In this document: one piece after another, positions 55,975 through 64,000 of the stretch
How positions within the stretch are numbered: the stretch's first letter is position 1
Layout of the letters: each line of letters opens with the position of its first letter
Source of the DNA: DASQZK01 sp963763215
GTDB taxonomy: Bacteria > Bacteroidota > Bacteroidia > Bacteroidales > GCA-2748055
DNA length: 64,000 nucleotides
NCBI GenBank assembly: GCA_963763215.1
Contig: CAVXNX010000005.1
Span: forward strand, 62,001-126,000
Reading direction: 5' to 3'
Program-made: the position numbers and the translations under genes
The notes under the pieces: generated by a model
The model's input: only the letters and a program-made list of their open reading frames with translations
Told to the model about the DNA's origin: nothing
The model's database searches: none

Positions 55975-56115
55975 TCAGGCGGATTTTTTCAGTTTGACCG
56001 GTTTACAGCAATACTCCTCCCGTGTTGTCGGAAGGCCGCATTTCTTGCACATGTATTTGAGTTTCTTATCTTTTTTATTCAGCTCGACGCCGTATTTGCA
56101 TAATTTTTTACCCAT
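55975..56115 (-). CDS. Small Cys-rich protein (46 aa)
   Basis: 46 codons, too short to be called by many gene finders. Reads MGKKLCKYGVELNKKDKK, then YMCKKCGLPTTREEYCCKP and a basic tail. CxxC plus a CC later, with many Lys residues, suggests a zinc ribbon-like fold. Sits 3 bases before the nucleotidyltransferase start and 33 bases after the kinase-RapZ gene, on the same strand, so it is inside that operon. Similar short proteins occur in Bacteroidetes; function unknown. Confidence 0.75.
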   Translation of the reverse strand: MGKKLCKYGVELNKKDKKLKYMCKKCGLPTTREEYCCKPVKLKKSA

Positions 56116-56148
56116 GGGATTGTATTGACCTGGTGACGGTGCGGGAGA

Positions 56149-57576
56149 TCACAGGCTCTGATCGATTTCCCGGTGTTCCAGTTCAACAACCACATTGTCG
56201 TTTTGTTTAAGGTGATCGGCCAGGCTCTGGGCGGCGTAGACCGAACGGTGGCGGCCGCCTGTACATCCGAAGCTCACCTGGAGATGGTGATAATTCCGGC
56301 TTATATAGGTGGTTACGGTCCGGTCGATCATGCTGTATACGTCTTCAAGGAAGGATCCCATGTCACTTTTCTCCCGGAGAAATGTCCTGACCGGTTCGTC
56401 GAGGCCGGTTAGCATCCTGAATTCCTCGATGCGTCCGGGATTTTGAATACCCCGGCAATCGAAGACAAACCCTCCGCCGTTGCCGCTCAGGTCATCGGGG
56501 ATGGTTTTCCGGTAGGAAAAACTTGTGATCCGGACAGTAAGCTTGTCGCCGGTTACCGGGATTTTCACCTGCAGTTTTTCCGAAGAAGCCAGCCTCTGAA
56601 CGACATCGCGGAGTTCGGTGAAACGGTCCGGGATCAGGTTATTCTCAAGCAGCCACCGAAGGTTGGCAAGGGCAAAGGGAACACTCTGCATGAAAAGGGC
56701 CTTTTTTTCCACCCAGCCCCTCAGTCCGTATGTGCCGAGCGTCTGCAGGATCCGCATCAGCACAAAAGGGTAATAATAGCGCAGGAATGCATCGCGATCG
56801 AGGGGGATCATTTTTCCGAGCTCATCGAGGTAGTATCCGAGAAGCTACTCCCTGAGACGGAAAGGGAGATTGGTCCGGGCTTCGAAAAGCAGCGAGGCCG
56901 GATCGTATTGAAGTGCTCCGCGCCGTCCGCCCTGGTAATCGATGAAATAGCATTCGCTGCCGGAGATCATGATGTTTCTCGACTGGAAATCCCGGAACAG
57001 GAAATGGTCGCTTCCGGCTTCTTCGAGGAATGACGTGAAGTTCCTGAAGTCATCCTCAAGTTTTTGTTCGTCAAAAGGAATTCCGGAGACCTTCAGAAAG
57101 AAGTATTTGAAATGGTTCAGGTCCCAGAGCATGGACTGTTTGTCAAACCGATCCCGGGGGATACACACCGAATAGTCCAGGTCCTCATGACCGGATACCT
57201 GGAACCGCACCAGTTCATGGAGGGCTTTTTTGTACCAGGGCAGAACTGATTCCGGGAATTCAAAATCTGAGGAATTTTCGTCGACCAGGGTTTTCAGCAT
57301 GGTATCTCCGAGATCGGCCAGGAGGTAATACTGCCCGTCGGCGCTGACGCCATAAAGTTCCGGAACATGCAGACCCCGGGTCTGAAAATGCCGGGTGAAG
57401 GTCAGGAAAGCCCTATTTTCGCGAAGGTCATCATTGTATGCCCCGATGGCCGACACGGTGCCGGCACGCAGCCTGAAATACCTGCGGTGGGAACCAGCCG
57501 GTGGCAGGGCAATCATCTCAGTGGGCTCCATCCCGGCAAAATCGCTGAAGAGCTTCCTCAATATTCCGGTATCCAT
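56149..57576 (-). CDS. AmgK-like sugar kinase fused to RapZ C-terminal domain, interrupted by an amber codon
   Basis: About 475 codons in one frame. Residues 1-243 are an aminoglycoside phosphotransferase/AmgK-type kinase: PAGSHRRYFRLRAG, FLFRDFQSRNIMISG with the catalytic Asp (HxDxxxxN variant), and FIDYQGGRRG with the DFG-like Asp. A TAG at 56847-56845 follows, but the frame continues through LLGYYLDELGKMIP into a RapZ-type C-terminal domain (FDCRGIQNPG, VSFGCTGGRHRSVY). I treat this as a single gene with a nonsense change because I recall fused relatives in the phylum. The RapZ part could also be translated from 56811. The kinase would act on anomeric MurNAc/GlcNAc, with the nucleotidyltransferase downstream. 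Confidence 0.75.
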
Positions 57577-57808
57577 TTCTGATCATTTAGTCATGCAAAG
57601 TAAATATATAATTCTGAAAAGGGAAGGGTAAGCTTTCGTCCGGGACCCGGCCATTGAGGTCCGGAAATTCATCCTGCCGGCATCGAATAATCCCTGAAAA
57701 TTCCAGTATTTCAGGGTCTATTCATCCTCTGGCTTGCCGCCCTGTAATTTATTTTCGTCGTTGTACTTTCAAAAGATAAATTCCTATCTTTCGGTAAAAT
57801 TTTCAGGT

Positions 57809-58264
57809 ATGAAAATTAAACTCTATTCCTCGGAAGACCTGAATTTTGTCGAGTTTTCATCCTCATCGTTCGAGGAGGGATTTATGCCCTTTTCCGAGAA
57901 TTCCCGGTACCTGCATTCGGCGGTATTTTGCCTTTTCCAGTATGCGTTTGAACTGAGCAATCCCGAGTTTGAATATTACCGTCCCACCGCGTTCAGTGAC
58001 AGCTCCCTTGCCACTTTACGGAATCACATGGTCGATCAGATTTCGAAAATAGAGAAGATCTCCAGTGCCGAAGAACTCGAAGCTTATGCGCTGAAACAGG
58101 TTGCAGGGATCGATTTTCTCAACGAGATCAAATCCTTCTACCCCAAATGGCGGATCAGCTGGGAAAACATCCGCGACCAGGTGAAACAGGTGGTGGATGA
58201 ACTGCTGGAAATCGTCGATTTCTGCATTGATGAGGACCGGGTATTCTGGGTGAAGGGATACTGA
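57809..58264 (+). CDS. Hypothetical helical protein
   Basis: 151 aa from ATG 57809. Mostly alpha-helical and acidic; SNPEFEYYRPTAFSDSSLATLR and a run of Glu/Lys helices (VDQISKIEKISSAEELEAYALK) are visible. No signal peptide, no motif that I recognise. Codon use looks like its neighbours. A TTG/other start further upstream to 57734 is possible but has no RBS. Divergent from the kinase gene. Confidence 0.65.
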   Translation: MKIKLYSSEDLNFVEFSSSSFEEGFMPFSENSRYLHSAVFCLFQYAFELSNPEFEYYRPTAFSDSSLATLRNHMVDQISKIEKISSAEELEAYALKQVAGIDFLNEIKSFYPKWRISWENIRDQVKQVVDELLEIVDFCIDEDRVFWVKGY

Positions 58265-58310
58265 TCCCATCCTTAGGACAATGAATGTCCTCCTTTTGCG
58301 TTGAAATGAT

Positions 58311-58318
58311 TACCTTTG
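58311..58318 (+). promoter_or_regulatory. -7 box of mnmA
   Basis: TACCTTTG at 58311-58318 is an exact TAnnTTTG match, 21 bases before the mnmA ATG. A small AGGACA/TGTCCT hairpin (58275-58291) just upstream may close the previous transcript. Confidence 0.5.
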
Positions 58319-58339
58319 CGCGATCAATTTTACACTCGA

Positions 58340-59515
58340 ATGAAAGGGAAAGTTGTCGTCGGATTATCCGGGGGTGTCGATTCCAGTGTGGCTGCATGGT
58401 TGCTGAAAGAGCAGGGCTATGATGTCACCGCTGTGTTCATGGTCAACTGGCACGACAAAACCGGGGTGCTCAAGGGCGATTGTCCATGGGATGAAGATGT
58501 GCTGTTCGCCGAAATGGTGGCCAGGAAGATCGGCATTCCCTTTCATGTTGTGGATTTGAGCGAGCCATACCGGAAACGCATCGTCGATTATATGTTCCGG
58601 GAATATGAAAGGGGCAGGACACCGAACCCTGATGTATTATGTAACCGTGAGATCAAGTTCGATGAATTTTTCGAAGCGGTCAGCCGGTTTAATCCCGATT
58701 TTGTGGCCACGGGCCATTATTGCCGGAAAGGGGAGACCGTAAAAGACGGTCAGACCTGGTACCGCCTGCTGGCGGGCGAGGATCCCGGGAAAGAACAAAG
58801 TTATTTTTTGTGCCAGCTCAGCCAGGATCAACTGGCTAAAACCTTGTTTCCCATCGGCCATCTGCATAAGAAGCAAGTCAGGGACATCGCCCGGAAAGCT
58901 TCGCTGGCGTCGGCTGAAAAGAAGGATTCCCAGGGGATCTGCTTTGTGGGCAAGGTCGACCTGCCTACTTTTCTCCAGCAGAAGCTCAAAGCCGTCGATG
59001 GCGATATCGTCGAGATCCCTGCCGGCCTGCCACAGTATGATCACCGGCAGGACGCGGACCTTCGCATCCTGTGTGAACCCTGGACTTACACGCCCGGCGA
59101 CGGGGACGTGGTGGGCCGTCATCACGGGGCTCACTTTTTCACGATTGGACAGCGGAAGGGGATGAACGTCGGCGGAAAGAAAGAACCCTTGTTTGTGATC
59201 GCCACCGATACGCAGAGAAATGTCATCTACACCGGCCAGGGCCAGTCACATCCCGGTCTGTACCGGAAGGGTCTGTTTATTCCCTCCGGCGACCTGCACT
59301 GGATCAGGCCGGACATGGTCATGAACCCAGAGGAAGAACGCCGGTACCTGGTCAGGATCCGGTACCGCCAGCCCTTGCAGGAGGCTACGCTGTACAGGAA
59401 GGACGAGGGGATGTATATCCTCTTTGATGAACCACAGAGGGGTATTGCCGCCGGCCAGTTTGCCGCATGGTACGATGATGGCGAAGTTATTGGTTCCGGG
59501 GTGATCGGGGACTGA
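58340..59515 (+). CDS. mnmA: tRNA-specific 2-thiouridylase MnmA
   Basis: 391 aa, intact. Adds sulfur to U34 of tRNA-Lys, -Glu and -Gln. VVVGLSGGVDSSVAAWLL is the PP-loop (about residue 5). TPNPDVLCNREIKFDEF (first catalytic Cys, about residue 103) and DSQGICFVGK (second Cys, about residue 202) are the expected sites, and FFTIGQRKGMNVGG is the later family stretch. ATG 58340 fits the family start; an in-frame TTG at 58316 is less likely. Confidence 0.95.
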   Translation: MKGKVVVGLSGGVDSSVAAWLLKEQGYDVTAVFMVNWHDKTGVLKGDCPWDEDVLFAEMVARKIGIPFHVVDLSEPYRKRIVDYMFREYERGRTPNPDVLCNREIKFDEFFEAVSRFNPDFVATGHYCRKGETVKDGQTWYRLLAGEDPGKEQSYFLCQLSQDQLAKTLFPIGHLHKKQVRDIARKASLASAEKKDSQGICFVGKVDLPTFLQQKLKAVDGDIVEIPAGLPQYDHRQDADLRILCEPWTYTPGDGDVVGRHHGAHFFTIGQRKGMNVGGKKEPLFVIATDTQRNVIYTGQGQSHPGLYRKGLFIPSGDLHWIRPDMVMNPEEERRYLVRIRYRQPLQEATLYRKDEGMYILFDEPQRGIAAGQFAAWYDDGEVIGSGVIGD

Positions 59516-59523
59516 AAAGCCAT

Positions 59524-59817
59524 TTACCCATCTTTCACATTGCTGTCCATACACGAATTTGAGAACTCCGCATAGGAATCGTATGCCGGACCCGGTCTGC
59601 CCAAGAGCGCGATGATGGTGTCCAGACGGATTTTCGTCCCGTTGTCCATGAGAAGGAACTCCCCCTCCTCATTTTTCAGGCGTTGGGTAATCGTGCCTGT
59701 CGATACAGCAACATCCTCTTCACCCCTGAAATAATGGACCGGTCCTTCTTCACGTGCCCGGATATGCCGGTCAATTCGTTCGGTAAAATCCGATGAAACA
59801 GGAAAATATTCAGTCAT
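59524..59817 (-). CDS. Rof-like (Rho-binding antiterminator) family protein
   Basis: 97 aa, intact. The central segment VAVSTGTITQRLKNEEGEFLLMDNGTKIRLDTI (quoted as parts TGTITQRLKNEEGEFLL and DNGTKIRLD) resembles the Sm-like beta-barrel of Rof/YaeO proteins, in which an MxDG-type turn precedes a final strand. Rof proteins bind Rho and reduce termination. The match is moderate, so a general Sm-like small protein is the alternative. Convergent with mnmA, 8 bases apart. Confidence 0.5.
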   Translation of the reverse strand: MTEYFPVSSDFTERIDRHIRAREEGPVHYFRGEEDVAVSTGTITQRLKNEEGEFLLMDNGTKIRLDTIIALLGRPGPAYDSYAEFSNSCMDSNVKDG

Positions 59818-59951
59818 GATAAAACCTCCCTTTGTCTAAAAGTTCATGGCACCTCATGTGCCCTCTTCAGGAGAGTAACAATCCGGATGGGGTCCTGTTT
59901 ACTTGAAAGCGAACAGAGGAGAGTTCAGGTTCCCTGGTAGCCCTTCGCTCT

Positions 59952-60479
59952 TTACTTTTGTTCACCACAATCCTGCTTCGTGTAGATGACTTTCTCAACC
60001 TCAAAGCCCTGGTCTGAAGCCTGGGCCAACAGGGAATCGACGATCTTCTGATCAAGCTGGGGCGTACGGGAAAGGATCCACAGGTATCTCCTGCTTTTGT
60101 CTCCCACAAGGGCATAACGGTAATTCCTGTCCAGTGCCAGGATCTGGTAGTCCCCTTTCAGCGGCCAGAAAAACCGGACTTTCAGGTGGGCATTGCCGGT
60201 ATTGGGAACAGGGAAAGCCTTGCCGGTGATCGATGTCCATTTGCCGGAATCTGACTTGCGGCATTTGTTTTTTACGGTGACGTATCCCTTCTCGGTCACA
60301 CCGTATTCTGCCGTGGTGCATTCACAGTCTTTCATGAAGCGGGCGGGAAGATGGACGACATCATACCACAGTCCGGCGTATTCGGAGAGGTCGACTTCCG
60401 GAACGGTCTTCAGGGCTGACTTTTGGGTGGAACAGGCCATGATGCTGAACAATATTAAGGGGGTTAGCAGGTATTTCAT
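59952..60479 (-). CDS. blc: Blc-type lipocalin lipoprotein
   Basis: 175 aa from the Met at 60479. SpII signal (LILFSIMAC, lipobox Cys about residue 16). VDLSEYAGLWYDVVHLPARF is the first lipocalin conserved region (GxW), YGVTEKGYVTVKNKC the second strand, and YRYALVGDKSRRYLWILSRTP the third. Outer membrane lipoprotein that binds fatty acids or lysophospholipids and is usually induced by envelope stress. The frame is open further upstream to 60560, but the signal peptide sets the start. Confidence 0.9.
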   Translation of the reverse strand: MKYLLTPLILFSIMACSTQKSALKTVPEVDLSEYAGLWYDVVHLPARFMKDCECTTAEYGVTEKGYVTVKNKCRKSDSGKWTSITGKAFPVPNTGNAHLKVRFFWPLKGDYQILALDRNYRYALVGDKSRRYLWILSRTPQLDQKIVDSLLAQASDQGFEVEKVIYTKQDCGEQK

Positions 60480-60697
60480 GATAGGGCAGAATGAATGAGA
60501 ATCCGGGAATGTTCCGCAGGCGTTACTTTTATGGTGCCATGCGGTGAGAAGTAAACCCATTTTCCGCTAAAAGGTTCATTTTTAGTTCATCCTGGAAATT
60601 TGCCAGGTCTTCGCCGGTTGGGTTATTGAACCAGCGCAAAAAAAATCCCCGATGTCCCGGTGCATTTTGTAACTTCGTGGGATAAAAAAATTTCCGG

Positions 60698-63600
60698 ATG
60701 CCCGATCTTCTTATCTATAAAGCCTCAGCCGGTTCGGGAAAGACCTACGCGCTCACCTGGAAGTATCTGCTGATGCTCTACAGGGACCCATCCTCCTACC
60801 GGAACATCCTGGCGGTGACCTTCACCAATAAAGCTTCCGGGGAGATGAAGGCCCGGATCCTGGAATCCTTGCATGAACTGGCCACCTCTGATCCCCGGGC
60901 TGATGGCTACCGTCTCGGCCTGGTCAGGGAAACGGGAATGACAACTGAGGAGATCGGACGGCTGGCACGGGCCACCCTGACGATGATCCTGAACGATTAC
61001 TCATCATTTTACGTTGGGACCATCGATAAATTCTTCCAGATGGTCATCCGGGGTTTTATCCGTGAAATCGGCCTGCAATCGGGCTATAACCTCGAACTGA
61101 ACAGCGACAGGATCCTCACTGAGGCCGTCGACCGGATGATGTCGGGGCTCGACGAAAACCCATGGTTGCGATCATGGCTGGTCAGATTTGCCGATGAGCG
61201 GATATTCGGCGGAAAGCAGTGGGATCCCAATAAGGACATCTTCCGTCTGGGGAAGGAAGTCTTCAAGGAAAAATACCGGGAGATCTTCGACAGCCCGGTC
61301 GACCAGGAAGACTTCGAAAAACGCCTCTCCGGCTACTCCGCAAAACTGGCAGGGGTGATCAATCACATCACCGGAATTTTCCGTAAAACGGGCAGTGAGG
61401 CGCTTGAGGCGATCGCGCGCGCGGGGTTCACAACGGAGGATTTCCTCTATGGGAACGGAGGGGTGGCCGGGTATTTCGTGAAAATGGCCGCCGGTGAGAT
61501 GGCGGAGCCGGGGGCGCGCGTTCTGCAGGCCCTTGAAGACCGGACCAAATGGTGTAAATCGGGTTCCCCCGATAAACAGGCGATTGAACGGCTCGTCGAT
61601 GATGTCCTCATGGACAGGCTCCGAGGGGCCATAACGTTTTATCAATCAAACCTCAGGACCTTTCACACCGCGAATGCCATCTACAAAAACATCTTTGCCT
61701 TCGGGATCCTGAATCACATTTCCCTCAGGATCAGGGAAACGGTCAATGAGAAGAACGTCTTCCTCCTGTCTGATGCCACCTTCTTCCTGAAGAAGATCAT
61801 TGAAGGGAATCCGACTCCCTTTGTTTATGAAAAAGCCGGTAACGCTTTCAGCCATTTTATGCTGGATGAGTTCCAGGACACGTCGGGCTTCCAGTGGCAG
61901 AATTTTGCCCCGCTCATCCACAATTCCCTCTCACAGGGCAGGGAAAGCCTGATCGTCGGGGATGTCAAACAATCGATATACCGCTGGCGCAGCAGTGACT
62001 GGATGATCCTGGCCCGGGAGGTGGAAGACTATTTCAGGAATTATGATGTTGCCGTGGAACCCCTGACGGAAAACTGGCGGTCGGGAGAGAACATCGTCAG
62101 GTTTAACAACACCCTTTTTCGCCTGGCGGCGGATAAGCTGGAGGCACTGGTTCTGCGCGATGCTTCCGGGTTTTCGGACGAATCATTTGCCGAAGATTGG
62201 TCCCGGCTGGTTTCCGGGATATATGCCGATGCCATGCAGTCGGTTCCCGCAAAATTCGCGGGCACGGGAGGACATGTCACCGTGCAGTTCAGGGAAGCGG
62301 ACACCAATGAGGCGTACCGTGACTGGCTCAACGAAAACCTGCCCGGGATGATCCGCGACCTTCAATCGCGCGGATACAGGGCCCGGGATATCACAGTCCT
62401 GGTGCGAAAAGGGGCCGAGGGACGGGATGTCGCTTCCCTCCTCATGGCGGAAAATGAAAGCGCAGGCGGAAACGTTAACTTCAATGTGATCTCGAACGAT
62501 TCCCTCTACCTTCAGAACAATCCCGCCGTGAACTTCCTGGCGGCCGTGCTCGGATACCTCCGGAATCCTGCCGACCATATCAACCTGGGATTTATCCGGC
62601 ACGAATTCATGCGATACCTGGCCGATGAGCCGGAGCCGTCGCCCGATCTGAATGCCGTGTTCACGAACCTCGACGAATCCCGCGACGTTCACCGCGTGTT
62701 CGGACGTTTCTACACCGCCTGGGAACATATCCGTTTTATGCCACTGTATGCTCTTACAGAGGAACTGATCGACATTTTCGAGCTCAATCATGATCCCGAG
62801 AACCTCCCGTATATCCAGGCTTTTCAGGACATCATCCTCGATTTCGTCAGGAACGAGACGAATGATATCAATGCCTTCCTCGATTCCTGGGATAAAAACG
62901 GATCATCCGCAACACTGAGTATCTCAGAGGACCAGGATGCCATTCGCATCATGACGATCCACAAAGCCAAGGGCCTGCAGTTCCGGGTGGTGATCATCCC
63001 GTTCTGTCACTGGTCCCTGCCGCCCGAGACCACCGGGAGCAAAGACCTTTACCTGTGGTGCAGCACAGCGGGAACGGGCTTCGAAGAAATGCCCTACGTG
63101 CCGGTCAAATACCACAAGGATCTTCTGAATTCCCACTTCAGCAAGGATTACCTGGATGAAAAGTTCCATACCTACGTCGACAACCTGAACCTCCTTTACG
63201 TGGCGCTCACGCGGGCCGAAGAAGAACTCCACCTCATGGTGAAAAAGGACAGGGACACCTCCAAATTCAGCAACACGGGAAGCCTGCTTTTCGAGATCAT
63301 CTCCGGGGTCGAACAGGTCAATGACCCGAAGCCTTCGGTGGATCTGGGCAAATACTATGATGCCGGAAAACTCCGTTTGATTCTCGGATCACCACACCGT
63401 GGGGAGGAGGGAACTGTTGTTTCCCCGGAAGGAGAGGAGGGAACCGCTTTTTTAAAGACGTATCCCATCACCCGGCCCGGTGAAAAACTCCGGCTGAACA
63501 CCCGGAATGCCTTCCTCTCGGAACAGCAGGAAGACACCTCCCTGGCCTTGGGCTACGGGACGGTGATGCATGAAATCCTTTCGGGGATCCTGACACTGAA

Positions 63601-63973
63601 CGATATTGAAAAGCAGGTGGACCAGGCATACGCCCTGGGAAAGATCAGCGACCGGGAAAAGAACGATATCCTTACCCTGCTGAAGGGTCAACTGGGCCGC
63701 CATGAAGCAGCCGGATGGTTTGACGGCAGGTCTCCCGTACGGATCGAGCAGGATCTCGTCATGGCCGGGAAAGGAATTCTCCGGCCCGACCGTGTGGTCT
63801 ACCTGGAAGATCACATTGCGGTGATCGATTATAAATTCGGACAGGTCAGGGAAGAGCGGCATTTCAGTCAGGTCCGTGAGTACATGAAGGTTCTGCAGGA
63901 CATCGAGGGCCGCCAAATCAGTGGGTATGTCTGGTATTTACCGGCCGGAAAGATAGAGGAGGTGAGAAGATGA
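60698..63973 (+). CDS. UvrD-like helicase with PD-(D/E)XK nuclease domain (AddA/RecB-like)
   Basis: 1091 aa, intact, the longest gene here. YKASAGSGKTYALTWKYLLML is Walker A (about residue 8); AVTFTNKASGEMKARI motif Ia; HFMLDEFQDTSGFQWQNF motif II (about residue 388); VGDVKQSIYRWRSSD motif III (about residue 420); later IMTIHKAKGLQFRVVIIP and LNLLYVALTRAEEEL. The last 140 residues carry RPDRVVYLEDHIAVIDYKFG and QVREYMKVL, a PD-(D/E)XK nuclease. It should resect double-strand breaks together with the partner that begins at 63970. Whether it belongs to AddAB or a Bacteroidetes-specific pair needs the partner's sequence. Confidence 0.93.
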   Translation: MPDLLIYKASAGSGKTYALTWKYLLMLYRDPSSYRNILAVTFTNKASGEMKARILESLHELATSDPRADGYRLGLVRETGMTTEEIGRLARATLTMILNDYSSFYVGTIDKFFQMVIRGFIREIGLQSGYNLELNSDRILTEAVDRMMSGLDENPWLRSWLVRFADERIFGGKQWDPNKDIFRLGKEVFKEKYREIFDSPVDQEDFEKRLSGYSAKLAGVINHITGIFRKTGSEALEAIARAGFTTEDFLYGNGGVAGYFVKMAAGEMAEPGARVLQALEDRTKWCKSGSPDKQAIERLVDDVLMDRLRGAITFYQSNLRTFHTANAIYKNIFAFGILNHISLRIRETVNEKNVFLLSDATFFLKKIIEGNPTPFVYEKAGNAFSHFMLDEFQDTSGFQWQNFAPLIHNSLSQGRESLIVGDVKQSIYRWRSSDWMILAREVEDYFRNYDVAVEPLTENWRSGENIVRFNNTLFRLAADKLEALVLRDASGFSDESFAEDWSRLVSGIYADAMQSVPAKFAGTGGHVTVQFREADTNEAYRDWLNENLPGMIRDLQSRGYRARDITVLVRKGAEGRDVASLLMAENESAGGNVNFNVISNDSLYLQNNPAVNFLAAVLGYLRNPADHINLGFIRHEFMRYLADEPEPSPDLNAVFTNLDESRDVHRVFGRFYTAWEHIRFMPLYALTEELIDIFELNHDPENLPYIQAFQDIILDFVRNETNDINAFLDSWDKNGSSATLSISEDQDAIRIMTIHKAKGLQFRVVIIPFCHWSLPPETTGSKDLYLWCSTAGTGFEEMPYVPVKYHKDLLNSHFSKDYLDEKFHTYVDNLNLLYVALTRAEEELHLMVKKDRDTSKFSNTGSLLFEIISGVEQVNDPKPSVDLGKYYDAGKLRLILGSPHRGEEGTVVSPEGEEGTAFLKTYPITRPGEKLRLNTRNAFLSEQQEDTSLALGYGTVMHEILSGILTLNDIEKQVDQAYALGKISDREKNDILTLLKGQLGRHEAAGWFDGRSPVRIEQDLVMAGKGILRPDRVVYLEDHIAVIDYKFGQVREERHFSQVREYMKVLQDIEGRQISGYVWYLPAGKIEEVRR

Positions 63974-64000
63974 ATGAGAGACCCTTATGGGAGAACGGAA
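63970..64000 (+). CDS. Start of the next gene (partial), probable helicase-nuclease partner
   Basis: ATG at 63970 overlaps the stop of the helicase gene (ATGA), typical of translational coupling. Only about 10 codons are in the window (NERPLWENG visible), so no family can be named. Position suggests the AddB-like partner; this is inference from gene order only. Confidence 0.4.
   Translation, partial: MNERPLWENG

Overview
The window looks like a chromosomal contig from an anaerobic or facultative member of the Bacteroidetes, probably near Bacteroidales/Marinilabiliales. The evidence is the tandem signal peptidase genes next to dapB and a WbqC-like gene, the thrS-infC-rpmI-rplT operon, several secreted glycosidases, SpII lipoproteins and OmpP1/FadL- and BamA-like outer membrane proteins. 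Several upstream regions also carry TAnnTTTG-type -7 boxes, and Shine-Dalgarno sites are scarce. Species cannot be named from the sequence alone. Many genes, including essential ones (proS, lepB, dapB, tilS, aroC), are broken by single-base frameshifts or single stops. This pattern fits consensus errors in an assembly better than true gene decay, so broken genes are annotated here as one gene with the breaks noted.

Region 1 (1-5.8 kb) is an aromatic amino acid operon: pheA, a DAHP synthase/chorismate mutase fusion, aroB, aroD, aroC and tyrA. It is preceded by a classic but apparently multi-specific attenuator: a 20-codon leader peptide with one Trp, three Tyr and four Phe codons in a row, then mutually exclusive antiterminator and terminator hairpins. 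Together the genes carry carbon from PEP + erythrose-4-P to chorismate (except shikimate dehydrogenase, shikimate kinase and EPSP synthase, which are not in this window) and on to phenylpyruvate and hydroxyphenylpyruvate.

Region 2 (5.8-26.5 kb) is mostly housekeeping and envelope genes: def, a PHP-type lipoprotein, an SDR-like epimerase, an MBL-fold protein, a GH2 glycosidase, tilS, a 2-Cys peroxiredoxin, a POTRA/barrel protein, an M49-like lipoprotein peptidase, proS, a low-complexity lipoprotein with an OmpP1/FadL-like barrel, and a WbqC-like protein. Region 3 (26.8-37.5 kb) holds a DUF362 protein and a polytopic 4Fe-4S protein, set in opposite orientation between WbqC and two tandem lepB genes; then dapB, rplT, rpmI, infC (apparent AUA start), thrS and a membrane-bound AraC-type regulator.

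Region 4 (37.5-54.3 kb) is accessory: a remnant of an S9 peptidase, an SDR and an aromatic amino acid decarboxylase, a PKD lipoprotein, a tRNA-Leu, a secreted PIG-L deacetylase, a six-hairpin glycosidase-like protein, a GH27 alpha-galactosidase, a GH9 protein, an adenylate-forming enzyme, an internally deleted sugar transporter joined in frame to a Sde182/DUF1593-type protein, and a rearranged tRNA-Leu locus. Region 5 (54.4-64 kb) contains an APS/PAPS reductase, a probable MurNAc/sugar salvage set (nucleotidyltransferase plus kinase-RapZ fusion), mnmA, a Rof-like protein, a Blc lipocalin and an AddA-like helicase-nuclease.

A previously unlabelled 155-bp mobile element is present in three copies (19947, 21999, and inverted at 43367). 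The copies are about 98% identical and each is flanked by its own 4-5 bp AT-rich target duplication. Two long inverted repeats inside it are interleaved (A-B-A'-B'). One copy ends 12 bp before the start codon of the six-hairpin glycosidase gene. This element and the WYYYFFFF attenuator are the strongest discoveries in the window.
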